From assembly GCF_000732195.1 (NCBI RefSeq), contig NZ_JNNU01000005.1, forward strand, positions 363,152 through 427,151: a stretch of DNA of 64,000 nt, given 5' to 3'. This stretch comes from Neorhizobium vignae (GTDB taxonomy: Bacteria > Pseudomonadota > Alphaproteobacteria > Rhizobiales > Rhizobiaceae). Every line of letters begins with the position of its first letter. Position 1 is the first letter of the stretch. The notes beneath the pieces were generated by a model. It saw only the letters and a program-made list of their open reading frames with translations. It made no database searches and had not been told where the DNA came from. Of the stretch, positions 20,201-27,087 are shown piece after piece. Both the position numbers and the translations under genes were made by a program.

Positions 20201-21008
20201 CCAGCGCCACCCGTTCGAGGTTTGGGCAGAGCGCCTGCAGCTCGTCGAGCGACGCGTGCCAGTCGGTTCCGGACGCGAGCGTGTGGCGGTTGAGAATGCG
20301 TGCGCTGCCCTCGCCGGTCTTCTCCGTCACCGGCCGGGTCGCATAACCATGCTCGGTCGCGCCCGGTATGAGCGTTACGGCGCGTATCTGACGTTCGAGC
20401 CTGCCCACCGGCCGCAGCACCTCGAACTGCAGGAGCGGGATGCGATTGCCGAAACTGTCGAGCGGCAGTCGTTCGAACACGACATAGGCCAGCCCGCGAT
20501 AGGCCGGCGCATTGCCCTCGCCCTGCTTTGCCTCGATCAGCGGATCGGGCAATTGCTCCCCGTCGCCACGATGGACCCGCATCTCGATCGCCGTCAGATC
20601 GAGCGCACGTCCATCGGCCCAGACCCGCCGCACGCCCGCGATCGGCCCCTCGCAGAGCCCGACCGCCAGGTTTGCGAAATAGCGGAACGTCTCCACCCGC
20701 GGCCCGCTCGTCGCCTTGCCGCCGGAGCGCTCTCGCGTCACCTCTTCCTCGAAACGCGTCGCCCAGATCAGCGTGCCGCCGATCCGCGCCGTACCGTAGA
20801 TTCGGTTGATCGCCGTACCCTCGTCAGCACCCGGAATGCGTGCAGTCGCCAGCCGAGGCCCGGAGATGGTCGCGCCGCTGCCGCCGATCAGCGCCCGATC
20901 GACCATGCTGCCGGCCAGTGCCCCCGCCGCCCGCCCGATGATGGCGCCGACCGGACCGAACACACTGCCGAGCGCCGCACCCGCCGCCTGGAAAAGGATA
21001 GTGGCCAT
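17217..21008 (-). CDS. GTA host-specificity/tail tip protein (g15-like)
   Basis: Very large baseplate protein (1263 residues) matching the RcGTA g15 family ('megatron') that forms the tail tip and contacts the recipient cell. It opens with the family's glycine/alanine-rich hydrophobic segment (FQAAGAALGSVFGPVGAIIG). Residues about 425-700 are the GTA TIM-barrel-like domain (DWSEYFGYHPQDGSGE, KPIWFTELGCPAVDKGANQP), followed by a phage tail-protein region and beta-rich C-terminal domains. Its frame is intact end to end, unlike two upstream tail genes. A 407-base island separates it from g14. Confidence 0.93.
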   Translation of the reverse strand: MATILFQAAGAALGSVFGPVGAIIGRAAGALAGSMVDRALIGGSGATISGPRLATARIPGADEGTAINRIYGTARIGGTLIWATRFEEEVTRERSGGKATSGPRVETFRYFANLAVGLCEGPIAGVRRVWADGRALDLTAIEMRVHRGDGEQLPDPLIEAKQGEGNAPAYRGLAYVVFERLPLDSFGNRIPLLQFEVLRPVGRLERQIRAVTLIPGATEHGYATRPVTEKTGEGSARILNRHTLASGTDWHASLDELQALCPNLERVALVVSWFGTDLRAGHCRIVPGVEVPERWEESAEWSVAGISRGGAHLVSQLSGPAFGGTPSDASVAQAISDLKARGLKVYLYPFVMMDIPPGNGRPDPYGGAEQAAFPWRGRITCFPLSADKTADARAQVQAFSAGSEGYRRMVLHYAGLAAATGGVDGFILGSELRGLTQLRDETGTFPFVQELVRLAANVRAIVGPGTKLTYGADWSEYFGYHPQDGSGEVHFHLDPLWASADIDAVGIDNYMPLADWRDEDLAADNPDGFRLADDGQAMAAQIAAGEGFDWYYASDADRRNRLRSPISDGLAGKPWVFRYKDLPGWWSNDHHDRVGGAENTMPTDWVPGMKPIWFTELGCPAVDKGANQPNVFTDPKSAESALPYFSSGGRSDSMQRRFLEAHHGWWQGDAPPAGMVDRDHVFVWTWDARPVPAFPGDLSAWSDGGNWRTGHWLNGRLGGTTLADAIAAILTEHGFEDFDVSDVSGDLTGYVQGEVTSARALLEPLLEVFQVDVAEDGGRLRFRSRLTASLAAKEIAVIADIEDQPLWSENRGHDSDFAAEAVLTSYNPSLDYEQAGVRSRRARAESQRILSYDLPAVLPEETSLGAVETLLRTHRVARRSLSFALSPADIAVEPGDAVRLALPDGAGPEGTFIVERVEEGPARRIEARHHAPLAPLNYAVGEGHRNGGSAVSDGFAPVLHFLDLPRFTPGEPASFARVAGFCRPWRRMALSSSVATEGYRTRSALDRPARVGVLATPLSGGVIGRFDRGVVMEIELFFGGLSSADEQAVLNGENRIAVKAQNGAWEVLGFAAAEEISPNRWALSNLLRGLAGTGDAMLAGAAAGAAIVLLDEAVVPLGLSAEERGRAMNWLAESLGQAGGRSGPHGFTGGMRAETPLSPVHIRGERPVGGNARLTWVRRGRVEADNWDGIEIPLDEPEERYRLEMLDGATVRRMVEVTEPAFTYPAADEIADFGGIQSSLSLRVRQMGRAVPLGVPAEATVVF

Positions 21009-21189
21009 AGTACAACCTCACACACTGCAACCACGCGAAACAGCTACTTTTCGCTCTCCATGATTGCATGTTAGATTAAAGTCGGTTGAGGATTAAAAGC
21101 AGAATACGCCGCACCAGCAGGCGTGTCGGCGAAGATGGGCTCCGCCGACGTGGGCAGATGCCTTAGTTCTCAATCACGGAGGGGATGTT

Positions 21190-21279
21190 ATGAGGCCACG
21201 GCCTTTTAGCGTCACGCTGATGGTGAAGAAAACCCGGACGGGCTGGTCTATAGCCGTCCGGGTCATATTCGCTAGATAG
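21190..21279 (+). CDS. Small basic ORF in the g14-g15 island (toxin-like candidate)
   Basis: A 29-codon ORF on the strand opposite the GTA genes, too short for routine calling. A strong ribosome site GGAGGGG ends five bases before the ATG. The peptide begins MRPRPFSVTLMVKKT, includes TGWSIAVRV and ends IFAR: basic, with alternating hydrophobic residues, no obvious family. A hairpin with 7-bp GTCGGCG/CGCCGAC arms lies upstream at 21124-21149. A possible antisense RNA (21221-21315, minus strand) covers its 3' two thirds, an arrangement seen in type I toxin-antitoxin loci. The alternative is a 49-codon minus-strand ORF from ATG 21312 (MSEAVTSPIVLLSS) with a GGAG two bases from its start; both cannot be strongly supported. 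Confidence 0.35.
   Translation: MRPRPFSVTLMVKKTRTGWSIAVRVIFAR
21221..21263 (-). terminator. Rho-independent terminator in the g14-g15 gap
   Basis: Perfect 10-bp stem ACCCGGACGG (21232-21241) with CCGTCCGGGT (21254-21263) and a 12-base loop; on the minus strand the stem runs into TTTTCTTC. It would end minus-strand transcripts between g14 and g15, so g15 may need its own promoter or read-through. Confidence 0.65.
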
Positions 21280-21315
21280 TAAAACGATGGGCGAGGTTAC
21301 CGCCTCGCTCATCAC
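21221..21315 (-). ncRNA. Candidate antisense RNA opposing the small ORF
   Basis: Minus-strand unit of about 95 bases. A possible promoter has -35 TTGCAT (plus 21344-21349) and -10 TATATT (plus 21322-21327) with a 16-base spacer. The transcript would fold a GCGAGG/CCTCGC hairpin near its 5' end and finish at a 10-bp terminator stem followed by TTTTCTT. It is complementary to 21221-21279 of the opposing small ORF. Predicted only from these signals. Confidence 0.35.
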
Positions 21316-21415
21316 TCCACCAATATAGACCATGCCGTCAAAAATGCAACCGACCACGCGCGAACGCATCTTTTGGTTGATTTTTCTACAAGGGGGAGTA
21401 GAGGGTTGTGAATGA

Positions 21416-21850
21416 TCAGCGGGTTGGAAACCGGTACACGCCCGCAACCCGCCGCCGCCACGATGGTACCAGAGCCGAACGCGTCACCGCCGATTGCTCA
21501 TAGGCGTGGATGAAATGCCGCGGGCCGACCAGCACCCCGGCGTGTTTCGCCGGACAGTCCGGCCGCCAGCGGAACAAGAGGACGTCTCCCTGCTCCGCCT
21601 CGGCAAACGGCACGGCCGGCCCGAAGAGCCGCGCGGCCGCGGCCGCGAGCCTGTCTTCGCCGCTTCGCTCCGCCCAGTCGGGCGCATAGGCCGGCATCGT
21701 CTCCGGCTCCTCGCCATAAAGCTCGCGCCAGATCCCGCGGATAAGCCCGATGCAATCGCAGCCGACGCCCCTCGTTGCCCCCTGATGCCGGTAGGGCGTG
21801 CCCATCCATCCCTCGGCGAGCGCCACGACCCGCTCGCTTTGCCCGCTCAT
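21416..21850 (-). CDS. GTA NlpC/P60 cell wall peptidase (g14-like)
   Basis: Tail-associated peptidoglycan hydrolase (144 residues) of the phage NlpC/P60 family, thought to open the recipient cell wall during DNA delivery. The catalytic Cys lies in GVGCDCIGLIRGIW (about residue 31-33) and the catalytic His in PAKHAGVLVG (near 101); GDVLLFRWRP precedes it as usual in the family. It overlaps the g13 gene by four bases (ATGA). Confidence 0.9.
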   Translation of the reverse strand: MSGQSERVVALAEGWMGTPYRHQGATRGVGCDCIGLIRGIWRELYGEEPETMPAYAPDWAERSGEDRLAAAAARLFGPAVPFAEAEQGDVLLFRWRPDCPAKHAGVLVGPRHFIHAYEQSAVTRSALVPSWRRRVAGVYRFPTR

Positions 21851-22722
21851 TGGAAGATCGGGCCGCCGTCATGGACCCGCTCCCCGTCGGCATAGGAATA
21901 GGCAAAATCGGCACCGGGCACATGCGGAAAGCCACGGAAATTCAGATGGTTCGCAAAGCGCCTCTTGCAGGTCGCAAAGGACTTGTCGCAACCCGCGGTT
22001 ACCGTGAACGTGTGGCCCGCCGCAATCGGCTCCTCCAGCGGCAACCAGAAAGTCAGTTCCACCGAACCGTCCGCGCTCTTTTCGTGCGAGTCGACATCGA
22101 CCGCCACGCCACCCGCAAACGTCAGCACGCCCTGCCGAAAGAAATCGCTCGGGAAACCACCTAGCCCCGAGACGACGATCCGGCTCGCATCCTTCACCGC
22201 GATCACCGCTCCCTCGCCGCGCCACAGGGCCAGGTCTACGCCGCAGCGCGCATCCCCGAGGCTCGCGTCGCAACGCCGGTTGTAGACGCGTCCCTGCGGC
22301 TGGCTCAGCCGATGTGCCAAGCTGCGCAGCTCTGCGCGAAACTGCCCGCCGGCGCGGGAAACCTCGCCGATCTCCCGCACGCTCAAGAGAACATGCTGAT
22401 CCGACTTCGCCCAGTTGACGAGAAACAGCTCCACCCGCGCACCGTCATACCTGCCGGTCGCCAGATCCTGCTCGCGGATCGCCGCATTGGAAAACCCGCC
22501 GGCGACCTCGTCGGCACCCGCCGAAAGCCCCGTTGCCGCTTCTGCCTCGCTGGCCGAAAACCCGCTTGCCGCCAGGAAGGTCGTCCCGTCGAATGTCAGG
22601 TCATGGTCGTGTTCGGTAAAACCCAGCACCGCCCCGTCGCGCCGGGTCACCCGCCACGCATGGCAGGTGGTCGTTGCCTCCTGCGCCAGATGCTCGGCCA
22701 GATCGGCCGCTATAGTTCTCAT
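21847..22722 (-). CDS. GTA hub protein, DUF2163 family (g13-like)
   Basis: Baseplate hub protein of the DUF2163/TIGR02218 family (291 residues). The start MRTIAADLAEHLAQE and the WRVTRRDGAVLGFTEHDHDL motif are typical. Conserved cysteines occur in YNRRCDASLGDARCGVDL and near the C-terminus in GCDKSFATCKRRFAN, a likely metal site in this family. The open frame continues far upstream, over g12 in another frame, but the start at 22722 overlaps the restored g12 stop in an ATGA arrangement. Confidence 0.92.
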   Translation of the reverse strand: MRTIAADLAEHLAQEATTTCHAWRVTRRDGAVLGFTEHDHDLTFDGTTFLAASGFSASEAEAATGLSAGADEVAGGFSNAAIREQDLATGRYDGARVELFLVNWAKSDQHVLLSVREIGEVSRAGGQFRAELRSLAHRLSQPQGRVYNRRCDASLGDARCGVDLALWRGEGAVIAVKDASRIVVSGLGGFPSDFFRQGVLTFAGGVAVDVDSHEKSADGSVELTFWLPLEEPIAAGHTFTVTAGCDKSFATCKRRFANHLNFRGFPHVPGADFAYSYADGERVHDGGPIFQ

Positions 22723-23356
22723 GCCAAAACCTCCGTCAGCGGAATGGTCGGGATGCGCCCGGCATCGAAATGCGCGAGGTTGACGTCGATCCGGTCGGTG
22801 TCGAACGCACCGGCACGTCGAATTCGTAACCCGCCCGCACCACCGCCCCGACCGGCGGAACATGCGCGGGGGCAAAGGTGACGATCCCCGTCGTCGCGTC
22901 GACGGACCAGGCCTCGGCCGGTTGCGAACCGCCGTCCACCGACACCACAACCGAGCCCGTGGCCGGCTTGGCGATCCGCCTCGTCCAGCTGCCGCCGGCG
23001 TCCGCATAGGTCTTGACGAGCTGGAAGGTCGCGGTCTCCCCGTCGCCCGTGCCGATCGCCTGATCGGTCGCCGATATCGCCTCGCCCGGTGCGCAGGATT
23101 TCCAGTCGACCGGATCGCGGAACCGAAAGCCGTAAAGCTGCCCGCCCCGCGCCTCGAAGAACTCCAGCACCGCATAGAGATCGACGAGCGATTTCACGCC
23201 CGATCCCGCATCATAGCTGCGCCTTGAATCCCGCCAGCGCTGGTTGCGCTGCTCGCGCCCGTTGGAAAGGTTGACGATATCGGTGCGCCGCACCGGCCCG
23301 CCAGTCGCCCCGAGCGCCAGGCGCAACGGGAAGCGAACTTCGTGAAAACCGCTCAT
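22719..23356 (-). pseudogene. GTA distal tail protein, DUF2460 family (g12-like), frameshifted near the C-terminus
   Basis: Distal tail protein of the DUF2460/TIGR02217 family. The frame starting MSGFHEVRFPLRLALGATGG is typical up to RAGYEFDVPVR and then reads STPTGSTSTSRI and stops at 22736. In the next frame the family ending follows at once: FDTDRIDVNLAHFDAGRIP, then a stop at 22719-22721 that overlaps the g13 ATG as expected for this operon. One base is missing near 22803-22806 (TTTC expected, TTC seen on the coding strand). Up to about residue 185 of 212 the protein is normal, so the product may be partly functional, or the gap may be a sequencing error. Confidence 0.82.
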
Positions 23357-23379
23357 CTCTCATCCTCGCAACATCATCG

Positions 23380-23903
23380 TCACAGGCCGCGCCGTCCGCG
23401 AGAAACACTGCGCGCCAGCATGGCGGAAATCTGCCCTTCGCTTTTCCGAAAACTCGCTGCGTCACTTGCCGTCACGTTGAAGACGATCTGCGGCGTGGCC
23501 CCGCCGGCCGCAGCAACGCCGAGCGCGCCGTCCGGCCCGCGCCTGAGCGGCAGGATCGCTTCCGCCCCCGCCTCGCCCATCAGGCCCATATCGCCGCCGA
23601 TCGGGAAGAAGCTCGGGGAACGCACCACACCGCCGTCGGCAAACGGCGTCACCGACCCGACAAGCCCGCCGATCGCGTTGCCGAGCATGTTTTCGAGCGG
23701 CCAGCGGCCAGCGCGATGTCCGAAAGCCGGTTGCCGAGCCCCTTGAGTACCTCCTCGAGCCCGCGACCGCCTGTCGTCGCGGACCTGAGCGCGCCGGTCA
23801 GCGCCGCGCCGAAACGCTGCGAACGCACTTCGAGATCCGCCATCACGCCGGTCAGTGCCTCCGCGCCGGACAGGGTGACGGCCAGACTATTGTCGTCTTC
23901 CAT
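23380..23903 (-). pseudogene. GTA tape measure protein (g11-like), split by a frameshift
   Basis: Short GTA-type tape measure protein (about 174 codons if joined), which sets tail length. The N-terminal part, from MEDDNSLAVTLSGAEALTG to NRLSDIALAAG, is in one frame; the rest, PLENMLGNAIGGLVGS through FADGGVVRSPSFFPIGGD and GEAGAEAILPLRRG to the end at 23380, is in another. The two halves meet near 23697-23702, where one missing base (GGCCCG expected, GGCCG seen) explains the break. No slippery heptamer is visible, so programmed frameshifting is unlikely. Either the gene is broken or the base is a sequencing loss. Confidence 0.85.
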
Positions 23904-23935
23904 GGTGGACTCCCATTTGTCGCCGGGGCCTTAAC

Positions 23936-24184
23936 TCACCCATCTGGAAACGCCCGCATCAGCGCGTCCAGCCCCGCCCTCTCCATGCCCGCGCCATGCC
24001 GCCTCGACCCGCCGGCCATGGCAGAAAACTCGACCGGCGTCAGCGCCCAGAAGTCCCTGGGCGGAAGCCGCAGCAGGCAGAGGCCGACGTGCATCACCGC
24101 ATCCCACGGAAACGGTCGCCTCGCCTCTTCAATCGCAGTGTCGGGAACTCCCGCGATCGTTCCGAATCCCGCTGCGGCACTCAA
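23936..24184 (-). CDS. GTA tail assembly chaperone-like protein (rcc01693/DUF2376 type)
   Basis: An 82-residue protein of the small family located between the g10 and tape measure genes of GTAs (rcc01693-like). It carries the typical PFPWDAVMHVGLCLLRL and PPRDFWALTPVEF motifs. By its place it is probably the downstream half of the tail assembly chaperone pair. It overlaps g10 by four bases (ATGA). Confidence 0.85.
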   Translation of the reverse strand: MSAAAGFGTIAGVPDTAIEEARRPFPWDAVMHVGLCLLRLPPRDFWALTPVEFSAMAGGSRRHGAGMERAGLDALMRAFPDG

Positions 24185-24531
24185 GGGTTTGCCGCAACCT
24201 CCCCGTCCGGCCCCGCAAACGTCGCCGCCAGCAGGTCTCCGACAATCCGCGCGTAACCTAAAATTCCGCCCTCGATACTCATCGCAGCCACGTCCTCGTC
24301 GGAGAGCAGATTGCCGCCGCCCCTGAGGCCGGCGCCGATCAGCCGGATCATGTCCGCCGCCTTCAGCCGCCCGGAGGAGAACCGGTCCGCCAACCCGTTG
24401 AGGTCGCCGGCCGCAAACGCCGTCTCAAGCTCCGCCAGTGCCCCCAGCGTCAGGCAGAGAATGCGGCGCTCGCCGTCGATCACCGCCTCCACCTCGCCGC
24501 GCCTGCGGTTTGCATGTCCGCCCGACATCAC
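24181..24531 (-). CDS. GTA g10 family tail chaperone
   Basis: A 116-residue protein of the gene transfer agent g10 family (tail tube/chaperone). It begins MMSGGHANRRRGEVEAVIDG and shows the family pattern RRILCLTLGALAELETAF. ATGA overlap links it to the major tail protein gene upstream and the next chaperone gene downstream, consistent with translational coupling. Confidence 0.88.
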   Translation of the reverse strand: MMSGGHANRRRGEVEAVIDGERRILCLTLGALAELETAFAAGDLNGLADRFSSGRLKAADMIRLIGAGLRGGGNLLSDEDVAAMSIEGGILGYARIVGDLLAATFAGPDGEVAANP

Positions 24532-24935
24532 AGCACTCCGAAGGTCAGGTTGCCGGCCGATTCCAGTGCGAGTTCAAAACGGATCTCGCCATTGTGCTCG
24601 CCGGAATATTCGAGCGCCGTCACCTGGAACGGTCCGCTCACAATGCCGAAGGCCGGGATCAGGATCTGCCAGGCCAGAATACCGCCGGCAAAGAACGTCG
24701 CGCGCACCACCGCATCGCTTTCCTGATCCTTGAAAATGCCGGCGCCGGTCAGCGACGCGCGCTGCACGCCGGCACCGCCCAGCAACTCACGCCAGCGTCC
24801 GGCGCTTTCGGCATCGGTGATGTCGACGGTCTCGGCATTGAAGGCGAGCCGCTTCGAGCGCAACCCCGCCACCGTCAGGAACGCGCCGTCATTGTCGATC
24901 TTCAAGAGCAGATCCTTGCCCTTCTGCGCCACCAT
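24528..24935 (-). CDS. GTA major tail protein (g9-like, TP901-1 type)
   Basis: Tail tube subunit of the TP901-1 major tail protein family (135 residues). It starts MVAQKGKDLLLKIDND and includes GAGIFKDQESDAVVRATFF and FQVTALEYSGEHNGEIRFE, typical of this family. The frame is open much further upstream but that extension runs through the opposite-strand MFS gene; the ATG at 24935 is the expected start. The gene is cut off from g8 by about 2.1 kb of inserted cargo, so it may depend on a new promoter in the 24936-25025 gap. Confidence 0.93.
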   Translation of the reverse strand: MVAQKGKDLLLKIDNDGAFLTVAGLRSKRLAFNAETVDITDAESAGRWRELLGGAGVQRASLTGAGIFKDQESDAVVRATFFAGGILAWQILIPAFGIVSGPFQVTALEYSGEHNGEIRFELALESAGNLTFGVL

Positions 24936-25040
24936 GTGGAGTCCTTTCCGCTGTTGTTCGTTTGTCGCTTCCGCACCGTAAATTGCGGTGCTAGAGCATC
25001 GAGCGCTCACACAACCGTTTCGCGAATGCTTCCCGCCGCC

Positions 25041-26252
25041 ATGCCCAAAATCCTCCCCCTGCGCTCGGCACAGACGATCGCCGTGCTCGCCGTCACCCAG
25101 ATCATCTCCTGGGGCACGACCTCCGACATGCTCGGGGTCATGGGCCGCATCGTCGCGCCGGAACTCGACCTTCCGAACGAGGTGGTGTTCTTCGGCCTGT
25201 CGATCATGATGCTGGTCAGTGCGCTCGCCGGTCCCGCGACCGGCCGGCTGCTCGACCGCCATGGCGCCGCAAAAGTCATGGCCTGCGCATCCGTCATCTT
25301 CGCGATCGGCCTGCTGCTGCTCGCGGGCGCCCACGAAATCCTGGTCTACGGTCTTGCCTGGATCGTCATCGGCATCGGCGGTGCGCTCGGCCTGTCGGCG
25401 CCGGCCTATACGGCGGTCGTCGAGCGCGAGGGCCTGGACGGCAAGCGCGTCATCGCCATCCTGATGCTGTTCACCGGGCTTTCGGCGACCATTTTCTGGC
25501 CGGCCCTGGCGCTGATGAACGATCTCGTCGGCTGGCGGATGACGTTCGTATTCTCAGCCATGCTGCAGCTCTTCATCTGCCTGCCGCTCTATCTGTTCGG
25601 TCTTCCCAAACCGATCGACCGCAACGAGCAAACCCAGGCCACGGATACGGTCCCGGTCGATTTCACCCCACCGGAACGCCGTCGTGCCTTCTTCCTGGTG
25701 GCCGCGGCCACCGCGATCAGCTCGTTCATCAGCTTCGGCCTGGCGCCCTCGCTGCTGGCCCTGCTGCAACAGGCCGGCGCCTCGCCGGCGCTTGCGCTGC
25801 AGCTCGGCTCGGCGCGCGGCGTGATCGGCGTTTCCGCCCGCTTCGTCGACATGGCCCTCGGCAGGCGCGGCAATGCGCTGCTTACTTCGCTCGTCGGCAC
25901 CGGCCTGATCCTGTTCAGCTTCCTGCTCGCCGCGACCATCACGTCCTCTGCTCCGGTCCTGGTGGTCTTCATGCTGCTCTATGGCTTCGGCACCGGCGTG
26001 CTCGCAGTCGCCCGTGCGCTCCTGCCACTGTCCCTCTTCTCGCCCGGCGAATTCGGCCTGCAATCGGCCCGCCTGTCGCTGCCGCAGAACCTTGCCACTG
26101 CCGCCGCCCCGGTCGTCTTCACCGCCATCCTCGATCGCGCCGGCGTCACGGCGGCGCTTGTGACCGGCGCCGTGCTCTCGGCAATCTCGCTGGTATTGGT
26201 GCTCACGCTGGTGGTACTGGTGCGGCGGGCGAATGCGCGGACGGCCGCTTAA
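25041..26252 (+). CDS. MFS transporter inserted in the GTA cluster
   Basis: Membrane transporter of the major facilitator superfamily (403 residues) with about 12 hydrophobic segments and the family loop motif GRLLDRHGAAKVM between segments 2 and 3. Substrate unknown. It is the only full-length gene on the plus strand in the GTA cluster and is unrelated to virion assembly. Its stop codon shares a TTAA overlap with the stop of the opposing GNAT gene. An ATG at 25026 (MLPAAMPK) is an alternative start; no clear ribosome site distinguishes them. Confidence 0.88.
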   Translation: MPKILPLRSAQTIAVLAVTQIISWGTTSDMLGVMGRIVAPELDLPNEVVFFGLSIMMLVSALAGPATGRLLDRHGAAKVMACASVIFAIGLLLLAGAHEILVYGLAWIVIGIGGALGLSAPAYTAVVEREGLDGKRVIAILMLFTGLSATIFWPALALMNDLVGWRMTFVFSAMLQLFICLPLYLFGLPKPIDRNEQTQATDTVPVDFTPPERRRAFFLVAAATAISSFISFGLAPSLLALLQQAGASPALALQLGSARGVIGVSARFVDMALGRRGNALLTSLVGTGLILFSFLLAATITSSAPVLVVFMLLYGFGTGVLAVARALLPLSLFSPGEFGLQSARLSLPQNLATAAAPVVFTAILDRAGVTAALVTGAVLSAISLVLVLTLVVLVRRANARTAA

Positions 26253-26749
26253 TTGCTGATTGACGCGACGATATCCTTGACCGGCAACAGCAAGGTCCGG
26301 TCCAGTCCCTTGGCCTGGCGGAAACCGTATCTGAGGTAAAACCTTGTTGCCTCATCGTCGAGCGCATGAACCATCACTGCCCGGAACGCCACCACTTCAG
26401 AGGTCGCAACCACCGCCAACAGGGCATTCTTCAGCAGTTCTCCCCCCAGCCCCTGCCCATGGTGCCTCCGATCCACGGCAAGCCGGGCCAGCAATGCCAC
26501 CGGAATTTCGCCCGGCGCCTGATGGCCCTTGACCTGACGGGGCGCTTTTTCACGCGAAATCATGCCGGCGCAAAGCGAGTGGTAACCGACCACCCGAAAA
26601 TCGGCGTCCGCGATCACGAAGGTCCGGGTGTAACCCTGCGCCTGATTGTGAAGCGCCATCTCCTTCAGGAAAACATCGAGAACCGGTTTGCGGCTATCGA
26701 AGTCTCCAAGATGATGCTGTTCACTCAGCGGGGCCGGTTTGCGATACAT
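26249..26749 (-). CDS. GNAT-family toxin (TacT/AtaT-like acetyltransferase)
   Basis: Acetyltransferase (166 residues) of the GNAT type that pairs with ribbon-helix-helix antitoxins; known members acetylate aminoacyl-tRNA and stop translation. The N-terminus has the toxin-family pattern FDSRKPVLDVFLKEMALHNQ, then AGMISREKAPRQV, the acetyl-CoA loop RRHHGQGLGGELL and the C-terminal AVMVHALDDEATRFYLRYGF. It starts four bases after the antitoxin stop. Convergent with the MFS gene, overlapping it by four bases. Confidence 0.9.
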   Translation of the reverse strand: MYRKPAPLSEQHHLGDFDSRKPVLDVFLKEMALHNQAQGYTRTFVIADADFRVVGYHSLCAGMISREKAPRQVKGHQAPGEIPVALLARLAVDRRHHGQGLGGELLKNALLAVVATSEVVAFRAVMVHALDDEATRFYLRYGFRQAKGLDRTLLLPVKDIVASISN

Positions 26750-26753
26750 GGGC

Positions 26754-27029
26754 TCAGTCGAGCCATTCCCGTTTCGACTTCAGCAAAGCCGAGAGTTTCT
26801 CATTGACCTGAGCAGGCTCGCCAAGCAGATCCTCGACGGCATCGAAGACAGTCGCGTCGACACCAATGAAGCGCTGGTCCAAAAGCTCCTTCTGGGCCGT
26901 TGCAAAAGCCGCTTCGGTCATGAATGCGGTCAGCGATTTACCGGAAATCTCGGCCGCGCGGGCTATCACGTCCCGCGTGCCGGCATCAATCCTCAAATTG
27001 ATCGTTTCGCTTTTCCGAAGGGCTGCCAT
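26754..27029 (-). CDS. Ribbon-helix-helix antitoxin (DUF1778/TacA-like)
   Basis: DNA-binding antitoxin (91 residues) partner of the GNAT toxin. From MAALRKSETINLRID the N-terminal ribbon-helix-helix fold is followed by TRDVIARAAEISGKSLTAFM, the DUF1778 signature, and a C-terminal tail that should wrap the toxin (KREWLD end). The frame is open 18 codons upstream, but the DUF1778 start is clear. A near-palindrome upstream is the likely autoregulatory operator. Confidence 0.9.
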   Translation of the reverse strand: MAALRKSETINLRIDAGTRDVIARAAEISGKSLTAFMTEAAFATAQKELLDQRFIGVDATVFDAVEDLLGEPAQVNEKLSALLKSKREWLD

Positions 27030-27043
27030 GACTACCATCTCAA

Positions 27044-27064
27044 TGCACATACGTTGTATATACA
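27044..27064 (-). promoter_or_regulatory. Probable operator of the toxin-antitoxin pair
   Basis: Inverted repeat with arms TGCACATAC and GTATATACA (seven of nine positions symmetric) around GTT, 15 bases upstream of the antitoxin ATG. The site also contains a TATATA that could be the -10 box. Ribbon-helix-helix antitoxins usually repress from such sites. Confidence 0.5.
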
Positions 27065-27087
27065 CTCCCCTCGGAATATTCAATGAC

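Noticed and set aside
18129..21074. 981-codon plus-strand frame
   Set aside because: Shadow of the GTA host-specificity gene; Arg/Pro-rich with no domain.
23690..23710. Programmed ribosomal frameshift in the tape measure gene
   Set aside because: No slippery heptamer or downstream pseudoknot is evident; tape measure genes are not known to need one, unlike the chaperone genes upstream.
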